From Plectrocnemia conspersa (Eukaryota; Arthropoda; Insecta; Trichoptera; Polycentropodidae), in NCBI GenBank assembly GCA_009617715.1, contig VTFK01000583.1, positions 41,379 to 105,378 of the forward strand: a DNA stretch of 64,000 nucleotides, read 5' to 3'. How positions within the stretch are numbered: position 1 is the stretch's first letter; the number at the start of each line of letters is the position of its first letter. Positions 24,640-36,650 of the stretch are shown one piece after another. Position numbers and translations under genes: made by a program. The notes under the pieces were generated by a model. The model made no database searches, was not told the origin of the DNA, and saw nothing but the letters and a program-made list of their open reading frames with translations.

Positions 24640-25740
24640 ACGATTTTAAAAATTCACTCTTAGTAAGATTATGAATAACTTCGTGCGTGACACACGGATC
24701 TAGGCGTTTTTTATATGAATAATTTCCATCGATTTTAATTAATTGCGTAGTTTTTACGTCACAAAATTTAATTTACTATTCGGAACCAAACCTTCAGTTT
24801 ATTAGCTCAATACTTTGTCTTTCCATGTACAAAGTACAAAATAAGTATATTTATAGCGAGAAAACATAAAATTGGACTATGAATATTGTATAGGATTTTT
24901 GTTTAAAAACAGCTTATATTCGATTTAAAATAAGTACATTACATATTTCATATCTAAGTCTTGTCGTCTTTCATAAGTCTTGTCGTCTTAAATTAATTAA
25001 TGTGATTTTTAATATATCCTTTACTTCTCAATTGTGCGTATCGTTTATTTAAAATTTTTTTTTACGATTTATATAATGTTTACATGCTCAGTATCATGTA
25101 AATAAATCAGCTAATGATATTATTTGGCATATTGTCAGTGAATTTGTTATAAACATTTTTTGGGATTTTTGCTTAAAAATATTTTATAATTAATTGTAAT
25201 CAAACATTAGATTAATACATATTTTGAGTTTGGACGTTCTAAATTAATTACTGTGGTTTTAAATAGTTCAATTATTTATAATGTGGTCTGTTATTTAATT
25301 TATAGTTTATTTAAATATTTTTTTACGATTTTTTTTATTCTAAAAAAATGGCAACTAAACAACATTACGCTAAAATATAGGAATACACATTAGATGAAAT
25401 AAAACAAAGATTTAATTGTCAGTATTTTGTAGATAAAACCAAATAATATTAATTACAAATCATAAGTGAATTTGTTATTAGCATTATTAAGGTTTGCTTG
25501 AAATTTTATTTAAATAATTTAAAATAGGTAACGTTTTTATAAACTACGCTTATTTCAATAATATAAATAATTTTATTAAATATTTCTAGATATAACATAT
25601 ATTTAAAATAAAAATATAAATTATAACTATTGGTAATTTAAAAATTAAAAAATGGTTTGTAAATTTATTTAAATTATTATTTGGGATTTAAAATAGGTAA
25701 ATTTTCGGTTTTTTAGTAGCAATATTTTTTGTATATTTAA
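24640..25740. repeat. Degenerate tandem array, ~265-bp monomer
   Basis: Recurring landmarks: AGGATTTTTGTTTAAAAA at 24,893 and GGGATTTTTGCTTAAAAA at 25,163 (270 apart); TTTACGATTT at 25,061 and 25,322 (261 apart); GTGAATTTGTTAT at 25,138 and GTGAATTTGTTAT at 25,466. An 18-bp direct duplication, AAGTCTTGTCGTCTT, sits at about 24,956-24,989. Units are heavily diverged and AT-rich. Confidence 0.5.
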
Positions 25741-26024
25741 GACAAATTATGTTTATGACAACTACAAAACGTATTTTCCAGTTGCAAACAATGTCGCATA
25801 CGATCTATAAATTGTCTCTAATTATATTTTGGCACACCGTGCCCCTGTTTAATCCATCAAGCTTGTGCCAAATTAATTAATTAATCAAACAATCATCCAC
25901 TCCTACGCTAATTAAATTAAAGGTTCATTAAATATTGAATTTATGGCCAACCCATGATTTATTTTACTTTTAGCTATATTCATTACACACCCGTATATTT
26001 ATTTATCATTATCATGTAACCTAA

Positions 26025-26410
26025 TTTATGCACGTTCAAATTGATAGTTCACCAAGCAGGAAGCGCCAGCCGGTCTCAATGTTTACCAACATTCGATTTT
26101 GTCTCGCTCTCTCTGGTATCGTTTCCATCTACTCCCCGTTTAGTCCTCGCCGTTGCAAGACTTCCTTCCGGCTTCGTAAGGGAGGATTCGGGGGTGGATT
26201 CGGGCGAGTTCGGGGATGGAGGGTGGTATGCGAGAACCTTTTGTGCTGTGTGTATCACCCTACGTACGTCCATTCATCCGGCGTATGCTCTAAACTCGGA
26301 GGGCCTTAAACAATACGACCTATAATGAAAAAAGTCCATTCAATCGAACTAAAATGGCGGCGGATGATTTATAGTGATGCTTGTATATATTTTGTGTACG
26401 GTGGAGAGTG
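26025..26410. promoter_or_regulatory. GC-rich island with ATGGCGG and TGATTTAT
   Basis: GC-rich block with overlapping unrecognised frames on both strands (26,028-26,309 and 26,041-26,325 plus; 26,076-26,273 minus). At its right edge AAAATGGCGGCGG (26,351-26,363) is followed at once by TGATTTAT (26,365-26,372), pairing a Pho/YY1-like core with a PBC-Hox-like octamer. The same pair in reverse order occurs at 42,871-42,884. An enhancer or Polycomb element is inferred. Confidence 0.35.
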
Positions 26411-26599
26411 GGTAATTTGAAGTTTTTGGGGGCCGAAAATAAAAGAAAAGTATATTTTCAATTATCTATATTTTTTACATACATACATTTTCTTTAAATG
26501 TATTATTCTATATCTTAAACATATTTTGATAATTTTATGGTCATAAAAATAAAATCTTCTTAGATTTTTAATTAAGCATGAATAACAGTGTTCAGATCA

Positions 26600-26650
26600 T
26601 AAGCGTGGCACTCAATATCTAAGGATATACTGTAAGTTCGATTCTATAAT
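26600..26650 (+). other. tRNA-like Pol III promoter remnant
   Basis: GCGTGGCACTCAAT (A-box-like) is followed about 25 bases later by AGTTCGATTCT (B-box-like). No complete clover-leaf is seen. Probably the head of a tRNA-derived SINE; another tRNA-like piece follows directly. Confidence 0.35.
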
Positions 26651-26657
26651 AATAATA

Positions 26658-26725
26658 AAATGTTACGCAAGCGACGAAGTTACGTTGAGGATTCAAGTTC
26701 GAATCCCCAAGTGTCGCTAAGACTG
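26658..26725 (+). other. tRNA-like Pol III promoter remnant
   Basis: AGTTCGAATCCCC (26,696-26,708) is a good B box, with a T-arm-like GGATT...AATCC pairing. GCGAC near 26,671 can pair with GTCGC near 26,713. The A-box side is poor and no anticodon arm could be made out, so this is more likely a SINE head than a tRNA gene. Confidence 0.35.
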
Positions 26726-27827
26726 TCCAACCTTATTAATTAGCCATTAAAGTCTGAACGTGGCTTAGGGCCAAGAGCCAGCGATCCAATTAAAATATCG
26801 TAAAATTTTTCAAGCTTACACCGAGAAGAATGTTATACCGTGGCTATAAATAAAAAAGTATCGACGTTCAATAAAAAAATCGCGTATCGATTGGCAACAA
26901 TGACACGCGCCCAAAGGAAAAAATTCTGTAGCCACCCTTGTTTTTTTTTAATTTAAGGATAATGTTTGGATTATACAATGAAGGCCCCTTGCGGAAATGT
27001 GGGACGGGATATAAAATATATAGGTGTTCGATATGAAGGGCGAAGGGTAAGGGCACATAAATTTCGCGTCAGATGATTCGTAACTAAATGAAGGCTGTGC
27101 GTTCTTCGTTACGTTCAACAGAATTGTTCCATTCTGTTGTTGTTCAATTCAACAATGGAGCAGATGTGTACGATTCTCTTTAGATATCCAATATAGAGGG
27201 AGTTTGATATAATTAACAAAGAGATTGATACACAGAAGCGTATTGGTAGTTTGGTATATAATATTGAATATGCATGAATATGTATGAATATTTAGCAAAG
27301 AAGATAAATCATAAAAAGTAGTTGCTATTTTTTTGACATGATTAAATAAAATTTAAGTTTAATGACAGACGCAAAAAATCCTCACTGTAGCCCTGGTTAC
27401 ATACATTATGTGTTTTTTATTGGTTCAATAACAACAATCGCGCTATATATGTATGTCATAAATCATATTTTTACAAATCATGAACGCTGCAATGTGTATC
27501 CGTGAATCCATTATAAATCATCCGCTTTTTTCTTCGGCAATATTTAAAACCACTGCAAATTGCTATTGAAATGCAGTCATTATTATTAAAGCGCGTGTAC
27601 CTTTTTTTGTTTGGTTGTACATATAACGGCGAACATATTGCCAATCGATAAATTAAAAATTCAAAACTGAGACCATTAGTCCGTAAACCATGACTTAATG
27701 CATGGTTACCTAATTTTGAACAGTAAAAAGAGTGTATTAAAAATGTTTGTGATACAAAAACTTTATAATGAGTTATAAACTTTGGACGGTTTACAAAATA
27801 TTTCTGATATTTTCGCCTTTCGCTTAG

Positions 27828-27967
27828 TCGCTTCCATCTTATTGTACTTGTCTATCAATTATATTAAATATTACTTTAAGAAATTGGAAATGGTGACTCC
27901 TTCTGAGCCTGATTTGGTTCCCGATTATAATTTTGAAAAATTAAATATTTCAACATTTCCATACGTA
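27828..27967 (+). CDS. Candidate internal exon, product unknown
   Basis: I do not recognise the protein. Upstream is a good 3' splice site: a pyrimidine-rich stretch ending TTTCGCCTTTCGCTTAG at 27,827. The segment is open throughout, and at 27,968 it meets a perfect consensus donor, GTAAGT. The 140-base segment begins with two bases of a split codon and ends on a codon boundary. It reads a hydrophobic stretch (ILLYLSINYI) and then a charged, proline-containing part (TPSEPDLVPDYNFEKLN) whose composition is unlike the chance frames nearby. Read to the left, the frame stays open to 27,779 and contains no upstream ATG; the first ATG is at 27,890, so it could also be a first coding exon starting there. 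No partner exon was found. It may be real, a pseudo-exon, or part of a decayed insertion. Confidence 0.3.
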
Positions 27968-28406
27968 GTAAGTAATATATACATTTATTTACATACTTAT
28001 CATTTTTTATTTACATGAGCCCTTTTTATACATATTATACAATAAATATAAGAAGTCGAACATAGCCTTCAAAATCAATCACTTTCTAAGTAGTACTTTC
28101 ACAATAAACATTATTATTAAAAGGGACAGATTATAGTTTTTTGACGCGGCAAAGAAATAACGAAAATTTTATTGCTTTTTTGAACGCTTAAAAAAAATAT
28201 TAGAAAGCTGAATTATTCAAATATAATGTTTTTATAGATTGTATTATCTGTAATTTGACAACTAGATTTAATGCAGAAAAATAAATAAATAATACATTCA
28301 GTTTCATCTACTTATTTCTAAAATAAAATCTAGAAAAAACAGTTTCAAATCTATCCAAAAAAAATTTACAATTTTTTTTTAAATACCTGCTTATTATCCA
28401 TTATTG

Positions 28407-29279
28407 TAGAGTACGCTCGGGATAAGGATGCCGGTATGTTATTGTGTGCATGTACATGTATATGAGAGGGAGAAGCAATGTAGCGTGTACTTCGTTGTCT
28501 TGCTTTCTCTTTTAAGGACAGTCGCTGATTCGTCAACGCTGGTATTCGTCATTAAAGTGCAGTGTGGCACAGAAGTTCGATCTTCTCTAGTGATTTATTT
28601 TAAATAATTTTGTGTTGATATTGGTTTAACATGGATATGCCCACTGTCCTATGGGTAGGTCACTAAGCTCGTGCCACTGTTTTTTATTTATAAATGAAAT
28701 TTTAAGAGAACAAAATTTCTTGGAATATCTGGGTTAATTGATATCAAGGCTTCAAATATACACTGTAAGTTATTCGTTCTCTTACCCGTGGATTAAAATA
28801 TTTTAATTATTTTTCCATTAATCTGTACGTTGTTGGTTTTTTACACTATTCTCTGTAAGGCTTAAAAAAGTTATTATTCTTATCGTTTTGCCAATGATAT
28901 GTTTTTAATTTTTTCAATGGATTCTAATGATTTAACAGCGTCGTTGAGCCATTAAACAATCTGCGTATAATTTCTTTCCCCATTTTATATCTTTTTGCTT
29001 TTGAAGAATAGCTAAAGACTTCATTATTTTTTTGACTAGTGAAAGATTATGAATTTTGCAAATATTTAATTAATGACATCAATGTCTGGTTTCTTCGATT
29101 ATATAATATAGTTTTAATTGTCTGTTGAAATTTCCAACATAGCTCAGATGTATGTATGTTAAATAAACATATATTTTCTTTTAAAAAAAAAAAATTAAAT
29201 ATTCTGAGCTAAATTGTTTTGAGCCACACAGTTCACGCACACAATAACAAACCGGAATCCTTATCCTGAGCGTACTCTA
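28407..29279. mobile_element. ~873-bp TA-flanked MITE, copy 2
   Basis: The same element as at 23,486-24,359 in the same orientation, with matching inverted termini (GAGTACGCTCGGGATAAGGA at the left) and TA on both sides; the flanks outside TA are unrelated. Differences are scattered single-base changes and one-base indels. Its internal inverted repeat is less perfect (the left arm starts TTTAACATGGATATGCCC). No coding capacity. Confidence 0.85.
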
Positions 29280-29289
29280 TCTTAACTCT

Positions 29290-30200
29290 TTACTTTTAGG
29301 ATCATTAGAATGCGATTAGCTCAATTCCCGCATTTTTTTTATGTCGCTAACCATTTCTTTAAACTACTAAATAGTGTTGTTAACAATCAAACTGTTCTCG
29401 AGAAATTCCAGTTTTGAATTCCGGAACGTCTTCTAGAATCATGATCACGTCCTCTTCTTATATCAGTTAGAGCCAGGACGTCCGCACTAGCCTTTGACAG
29501 CTGTCATCCGGCTCCTTAATATGCTTGCCTTGTACATTTATATTTGTAATATCAGCTATGAGGAGCTGGTCTAGTTCGTATTATTTATTTTTATTATTTT
29601 ATGATTTTTATTTTTTAATATGTCTTGCTGTCTTTTTTATCTATATTTTTGCTGAATTAAAATAATATTTTGTATTGATTTTACCATCGTGACGCATTTG
29701 GGTAAACTGTCACGATAATCATAATTTAATATAAATAAATAATTATGGTAATTTATGTTTGTATTCATGAATTCAATTATGAATGAAATTTAAATTATCT
29801 TACTGAGAAAATCACATTTTTGACTTATATTTACAGTATAAATAATCGAGATGAAACAAAAATAATATTTTTAAAAATTATAAAAGAAAGTTAAACCTTT
29901 ATTAAATTATAAAAAAATAAAATATATTTATTTTTAGCATATATTAAAAATCTGGATTTAATCACTTATACACCATGACCATAATTAACATTTCATGTAT
30001 ATAAAATGAAAAAATGGTACAATTTTTAATTTAAAAATTAATTTTATCATATCATTATATTTTTAATTTGTCCAAAATACTGAAGTAATTTTTAAAATAT
30101 ATTTTAGAATATATTCCTAATATTCGTAACTGTATTTTCTTCCCATGTTCCACAATTATACTAACAAGTTACAATGAATTATTTGAATCTGGCGATATTG
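29290..30200. other. AT-rich stretch, nothing recognised
   Basis: A short less AT-rich patch at 29,395-29,580, then AT-rich DNA. No frame, RNA gene or repeat boundary was seen. Confidence 0.5.
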
Positions 30201-30884
30201 CCTACTGAACCGTATTATTTTTCGGTAGATTTTTGAGAAATGTGGTCCCTCACCCTCCTCTCTATCCTCTGCACTCTGCAGCATCCCTGTTTAGCCTCAT
30301 CCGCCGTCTGTAAGAGCAATAAATCAAGTGACACGAGACACGGGCGCGTCTCTGAAGCGTCGCGGCGCTTGAGAGGGTTAAAAATGTGTGTGTGAACACA
30401 CACACGTATTATAATGTGTTTATGTATAACATTATAACATAGTACACATACACGGAGGCGACGTTATCAACCGCAAAATTTTGAATTTGATATACGACCC
30501 GGCGCCAGTGGTCGCGAACCTTTCAAAGGGCGCCGATCAATATTTGCTCAGTGGGACGCGTGATTAATTCCATTATTTGACTCATATAATGCTTAATATT
30601 ATGTTGTAGCTTTATTGAATCTAAAAAATATGATAAACATGTTAATAACATTATATATAATATATATAATATATAAAAAATATGTAGTTTAACATTATTA
30701 GATCGTTTTATTGTGATAAGAATATATTATTTATGTGACTATTTAAAATGTCATTGCCCTTTATAATCTCATAAACTTTGTACGTAGTTAAAAATAGTCG
30801 CACTTCCTTGTGTTTTATTTATCAAAGCCCAAGCAATATGATTTATTATCAAAGCTGCATACGTTAATTTCCGTCGAGTTTTTG

Positions 30885-31250
30885 TCCGATTATTATACCT
30901 ACGTGTACGTTATAGTAACGCCATAGTTTTCGGTAAGCTCCCTTTGTTGTTTGCGGTCACGTCTAAATATCAGTTAGGTGCGAGCTTTTAGCGGGGAGCT
31001 TTCGCAAGCTCCGGCCCCGACATTAATATTCAAGCGGCATAAGTCGCGTCAAAAGGCTTAATGCCGCTATACCAGCTCAGATTCCCTGGCGACAGAACCA
31101 CCTCCTCCGCAACCCTCATCCGAACGGAGCCACCCCCTAGAAGTTTTTTTAGCTGCACTTTCACCCCCTCCGAATAAAGCCGACGGTGGCGGAAAGCTTT
31201 TTTAGTAATGAAAAAAATTAAACATGCTCTGGTGGGGCAAAAGCGTGTAG
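30885..31250. promoter_or_regulatory. GC-rich island with two hairpins
   Basis: A GC-rich block about 200-500 bp upstream of the 31,430 recursive splice site. It holds a perfect 7-bp stem with a 4-base loop (GGAGCTT at 30,995, AAGCTCC at 31,006) and a second stem, AGCGGCAT (31,033) with ATGCCGCT (31,061). C-rich tracts follow. It is followed by AT-rich DNA. It may be an enhancer or a structured intronic segment; no gene is recognised. Confidence 0.3.
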
Positions 31251-31410
31251 TTTTCGCGTGATGTTATAGTTTATTTTTTTCGTGTCAGGGATTTCGTGTC
31301 AAAAGTGTTGTAGTTTGTAAAGAATAATTTCAGATGACATAAAAAAGAAATGGCTTTTGTTTAGTAATGAATTTATTGTGTATTTTTTACAAAGCAAACC
31401 AATAATTTGT

Positions 31411-31437
31411 ATTTTTTTTTTTTGTTTCAGGTGAGGA
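31411..31437 (+). other. Putative recursive splice (ratchet) site 1
   Basis: A T-rich tract (T11 after ATTTGTA) ends in TTTGTTTCAG at 31,421-31,430 and is followed at once by GTGAGG: a strong 3' splice site abutting a good 5' splice site with a zero-length exon between. Such sites subdivide very long insect introns (shown for Drosophila Ubx and others). A second site at 44,403 shares a 14-base core. This suggests a plus-strand gene whose intron spans this position. The frame at 31,532-31,852 lies about 100 bases downstream and is probably chance, although an RS exon extending there cannot be excluded. Confidence 0.6.
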
Positions 31438-31531
31438 TACTTTTTTGATTAACGTTTTTTTAAAAGTAAGTAAAAAATATTTAGTATATTGATTATTAAT
31501 ATACTTTCATGTTTTATAAATATTATTATTA

Positions 31532-31852
31532 ATGAAAACTATAAAAAACAGTATCTTCCGGTTGTTTTCGTTGCCCTTGAGTAGTGGCTACGCCCTATTT
31601 ACCATGCACAAAATATATGGAGTAGCAATTGCCAAGTTAAGCTCATGTTGGCAGACGGCTGTCTTAAAATATCACAAAGCTTCCGAACTTTCCCGCCTGC
31701 GTACCAAAGACGTGCTTTATTTTGGCTTTTCGCGGGCATCGTCAACCGAATTCGAATTATGTGTATGTATTCTTAGATGGAAATGCCAAGCGTATATTTT
31801 GCCCTACTTGGAAGCGTTTGGTGTGCATATGCCTCTTCTGGATAACCTTTGA
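31532..31852 (+). other. Unrecognised 106-codon open frame
   Basis: ATG-initiated frame in DNA of mixed composition, about 100 bases after the putative recursive splice site. It has a fairly balanced composition (several Ser, Leu, Lys, Cys) and no low-complexity run, but I see no signal peptide, domain or motif, and no clear splice donor at its end. It could be a conserved regulatory block that happens to be open. Coding status is doubtful. Confidence 0.2.
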
Positions 31853-32129
31853 AAATTTCTCATCGCCATTGGATTGTACTTTTATCTACTAGGTCATCTC
31901 TGTTAGCTTGACCTGAACTAGCTATTGATAAGGTTTCATATAGACAAACAAACATACAATGAATACTTGTTAAAGTCAATCTAATTTATATGACAAAAAT
32001 CTGTCAAAACTCATTGATAACATTGTCCAGTCCATATTAAAATTAAGTTAAGATGTCTATTAACATGTTTTGTCAATTTTTTGTAAATTATTTCTACAAT
32101 AAATATATAATAAAATTGTATAAAAATAA

Positions 32130-32640
32130 TATACATATTTTATATGTTGATAGCTTCCGCGCGTTCAGTATAAATAATCGCACTTTTTTATATATTTCCT
32201 GCGACGCACCATTACACCTCATGTCGATTATATTCTCGCCTAATTATAGAATGATTTATCTACTGTGTTCAGTGTATTCTTCAAACGTGAATTTCTACAA
32301 AGTCGTCCGAAACATTCGGGTGCTGCCGCTGGAATTCAGAGTCAAATGCTATCCGCCATCTTGTATACGTACAACAGTGTTGTCGATGTCGTTCCTTCTC
32401 ACAAATCATTCGCACGTTTCAGTGTCGTTATAAATAGAAAACGCTTTTCCTGAACGCCTCTCCCACCTTGTGCCTAACCTCGGCCCGTGTCCAAAAACTA
32501 TGCCTAGAAAAATAAAACGCGTAAGAATGCGCGCGACACAGAGAGAGGGCATTCGTCTAGATTTTCCGACGTTACAAATTGGACGTCGCCGAGGTGGAAA
32601 ATAAAAATCCACTCCAATATACTACAGACTGTCTTATAAA
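32130..32640. promoter_or_regulatory. Moderate-GC island with overlapping frames
   Basis: Less AT-rich block containing TGATTTAT at 32,252 and CGCCATCTTG near 32,346. The core of the fly Pho consensus is GCCAT. Three frames overlap (32,053-32,433 and 32,265-32,453 plus; 32,406-32,612 minus); none is recognisable. An enhancer is the preferred but unproven reading. Confidence 0.25.
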
Positions 32641-33109
32641 AATGTCTTAATTCGATACTTGTCTTAAAAACACACTGTTCGAAATAAATTGAATTTATGT
32701 AATATTAGGCAATTAAATAATCGGCAAAGTTTCGATTCTGACTTACAACTTATCTTATTTTATATTCTATTTTTACGTAGACATTTCATAATGCATTATG
32801 TCTAGCGATGCATATTATCATTCTCTATTTTAACACTTTGCATCCTCATAGAGTGGGCAGTTATTAAAAGATCATGCATCTAGAATAATAAATAGTCAAC
32901 AAATTAAATATGTGCTATATTTACACATTTTTATTAAACTGTATAATCAAGTAGTTTTATTTTTATAGTACCTACTATAAAGTTTGCCTTATCTTTTCTC
33001 TGACATCTGTATGCGTTTCATAAATAATTGCATTAAACATAGTTCTTGAAATGTGTCAGTTAAAAATCTATTTAAAAACACTATATATTTTATTGCACAA
33101 CCTGTATAT

Positions 33110-33530
33110 ACGTGCATCGCAAAATGAGGATGCTGTCCGTCTCTGGACCACAATACACGTCCGCCAAGGTGATGTGGGAGGCGACTATTAATTTGTATCC
33201 ATCGAGACTAGAACAACCGCCGCCGTTGTCTGCTTAGCTAACAAAATTTATCGTGCGGGATATCGGCGTTAAAGAATTAAACAAGACGAAAGATTGAATA
33301 ATCGCCCGTTGGATTTTTGATTTTTAATGGTGGCTAGTTATGCGAGATTCGCCCAGGAAAAATTATGTTCACGAAAAAGTGCTATTTCTGATCTGCGCGA
33401 GAGATGGATTATGCAACGCGTGCTGATAAATCAACGCAATGGGTTATTTATGGTTAAAATGGTAAATGTGCAAGTGACTAGCTATAAAACATTATTCATT
33501 GTGTTACAAGATTTTACAACTTGACAAAAC
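33110..33530. other. Moderate-GC patch, no gene recognised
   Basis: A patch of mixed composition with a 65-codon frame (33,327-33,524) and ATAAATCA at 33,426. Nothing recognisable in either strand. Confidence 0.3.
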
Positions 33531-34407
33531 ATGAAAAAATATTAGTGTAAGATTAAATTGTGAATATAATTTAATATATAAACAATCAAATTATTTTACG
33601 ATTTTTTTGATTTGTATTTTTTGTGGTGATCTTTAAACTTTTGTCATTAAAAAAATATATATTTTTTAATTTAAGTAATATTAATAAAAATCGAAATAAA
33701 AATATGAAACAACCACATAAAACTTTAATATAACATCTACAATTTAATACAAAAATAAATAACCTAATGATTATTTTATTTGATTTTGAAATCATAGTCA
33801 GTGAGCGCTATTCTTTATAATATATTTCGAAAGTCAATACTATGTATAACAATCGATATGATCATCATTACTAATTTTTTTATTTTTAACATTTTTTAAA
33901 AAAATAAAACAACTATAATTTATATGCTAATATTATATATCCATAAAAAAGCTTCAGTGTAAAAAATAATATTTTATTTTCAAAGGCATATAATTAAAGC
34001 TATAATTTTTTTTGAGTTTAAAATATGTATAGTATATGTATAATACAGATTTGTTTGCTTTTGAAAATTCCATTCATTCTTCATCTGCAATTTTTCAGAT
34101 CTTCAAAATTCAAAACAACAATTTCCACGTTAGGATGAATTTTTCTTGCCGATTGAACTAGTAGAACTAGCTTTACTTTTCCTTCATTTTTAAAAAAAAT
34201 CTCTTTTCCCATTTGGTTCTGAACGAATCTTCGTTTATCTCTTTATTCGTCCATGTTGCTTTTTACATATAATAATCAACGGGAAGATTTTTTATTTAAT
34301 TCCTTATAAATTATCTAGGTTTTTTGTTTTTCCAATCACCAAAAGACTATTTTATGAGTTACAGATTTTTTTTAAATTAACCATATGATTGAAAAATATG
34401 AAAAATG

Positions 34408-34652
34408 TTTTATTTGTCCGACGGCAGTGACATAGAGAGGGGGGGAGGCAGACTGCCCCGGGCGGCACATGCTTGGGGGTGGCATTTCCGCGATGGAAGG
34501 ACCGTTTGTGTAGTGTAGTTCTTGAACGATTTTTTCTCGTCGAAAAAAATATTAAAGGTTGAATATTACTCTATATAATGAGGAATAAATAATAAAAAAT
34601 ATATATTTAAAAATAAAATTCGAGCCATTTCAGTACAAACACTATTTTTCAA
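34408..34652 (+). mobile_element. hAT-like G-rich repeat, copy A
   Basis: About 245 bp shared with 36,406-36,650 at roughly 90% identity by eye. It contains CAGTGACATAGAGAGGGGGG, a decayed form of the CAGTGGCGTAG...G-run terminus common in hAT-family elements, then CTGCCCCGGGCGGCAC. Both copies share the 17 bases before CAGTG, so the repeated unit is larger than one terminus. No transposase frame is associated. The hAT label rests only on the terminus. Confidence 0.55.
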
Positions 34653-35089
34653 ATTTAAATTAATTAAAACAAATGTTTCAAAAACAAATAATCCACAAGC
34701 CAGATAGTCGAGAGTACCCTGTATATGTTAATATATTTACTTTTAAAAAATTCTCTCCCCTCTTTCTTCACACCCGCGTTACGGATTATTGCGCCACGTA
34801 GTTCCTCCACTAATATTTAACAAACTCGATTGACTACCAACGTAATTCGTAAAATTTAATAATATAGTATTTTAAATGACTAAACAATTTGGTAAATTAC
34901 CATTGGCTCAAAAGACGCGTCTAGCACAAATTCAAGTTCAAGGGGACGATTCGGCAACCCCAAAATTCACCGCGCGAGGGTTGCTAAAAACGCCATAAAT
35001 AAGCTTTGGTAAACTTTGAACGCATTCGCGTACAATGAATCATATACCACGCGTGCACGTGTAGCGCGAAAAAAACTCACTTAAAAATA

Positions 35090-35420
35090 CAAGTAGTAAA
35101 TAATTTTCGTTTTTGTGAAAGAGCCGCTCGCGTTTCTCTCGTCTGTCGGTCGCAATAAATTAAATGTAAATTTACGAGTGTTAGACAGTTGATAGTCGAG
35201 TGGTTCTCAAAGTGATTCTCACCCGAAGCTATTGCTATGAGTAAGTGAATTTAACCCGTACGCGGATTCTTCGGCTTGTGCCTTATCTGCTTGTCGTTGA
35301 GCTGCTACACCGTAAACTGGGGATAAATCAACCAACGCAACGCAACGGTCCGTTTCGGATGAGATAGATGCTGTGGGAGCTATAGCTATCGAACGAAATT
35401 GGATGAGAGGTTGAAATGGA
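35090..35420. other. Moderate-GC island
   Basis: Less AT-rich block with ATAAATCA at 35,333 and overlapping minus-strand frames (35,219-35,512 and 35,328-35,516) that I cannot identify. It is preceded at 34,990 by GCCATAAA, a Hox/Abd-B-like core. Confidence 0.25.
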
Positions 35421-36405
35421 ACGTAAAAGCACAAAAAGATAAAGCAGCTTTGAGATAGGTGAAAACCAATAGAATTGAATGTTTTGTAATATAGATAAGA
35501 ATTGAGTAACATCCATGTATATATCTATTTTTATTTAATTAAATTACAATGAGAAATTTATCCCGCTTATTAAATATACATAATACTATATAATATAAGA
35601 TAAAAATCTAAACATTTGTGTTCTATTTTTTTGCATCATGTTTAGTAGGCATATTGCTATCGCGGTAATTTTTATTTCCAGATAAATGCCAATACATATT
35701 TTCACTTCTCGATTTTCTCGAAAATTCTCGAGAAATTTTGATAAATAAAAATAAAAATATACATGTAATATTTAGTATGTTTTTATAATAATACAGTATT
35801 AATTGTAGTAATCTTTATAATATTGATAAAGATAAAAATAAAAAATCTTTTGATTGGTGAAAAAACAATACAAAAGTTACATTTTTACAATCTGTCGATT
35901 CCCACGCAGAGCGGTTTCTTTTTATCTGATTAAACCATCCAAAGACGATTGTGACCATATTTAACAGTAAACACCATTGCAAAACTAACCATCCCTAATT
36001 CTCATATTTTTTAAATACCGTTAATTAATGTAAAAAAATATTATTTTTTATATTTTCTGTTTAAACCGTGTTACAAAAATGAACTTTTCTAAAACCCAAG
36101 TATTTTTTTTTTAAAACTTTTACCAATAATATGTTATAACAATTAGTTGGTTTACAAATACTGCAAAAAGTTTGTTATATTTTTTTTGTCAATTTAATTT
36201 ATTTATAAATCTTTATGTGAACATATAATATTCTCGTTTCTAAATGGTTAATGTAGTTCTTAAATTACCAAAACTAAGTTTAGTTTGAAAATCGTATACA
36301 GTTCTTCCAACCTCAACTAAAAGCTTCAAATAGAATATTAAATACTGTTTTAAATAATTAAAGTAATAAAATTTGTATTTATTAAATAAGAAAATACGGA
36401 ATATA

Positions 36406-36650
36406 TTTTATTTGTCCGACGGCAGTGGCGTAGAGCGGGGGGGGGGGGAGGTAGACTGCCCCGGGCGGCACATGCTTGGGGGTGGCATTTCCATGATGGA
36501 AGGACCATTTGTGTAGTGTTTGAACGATTTTTTCTCGTCGAAAAAAATATTAAACGCTAAATATTACTCTATATAATGAGAAATAAATAATAAAAAATAT
36601 ATATTTAAAATAAAAATGGAGCCATTTCTGTAAAAACACTATTTTTCAAT
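36406..36650 (+). mobile_element. hAT-like G-rich repeat, copy B
   Basis: Direct repeat of copy A, 1,998 bases downstream. The terminus is better preserved: CAGTGGCGTAGAGC followed by a G run of about 13. It lacks a few bases of copy A (near 36,515) and has scattered substitutions. With copy A it brackets 1.75 kb of AT-rich DNA. Confidence 0.6.

Noticed and set aside
26658..26725. Functional tRNA gene
   Set aside because: Good B box, but no complete clover-leaf, anticodon arm or matched acceptor stem; same conclusion for 6,215, 26,600 and 44,547.
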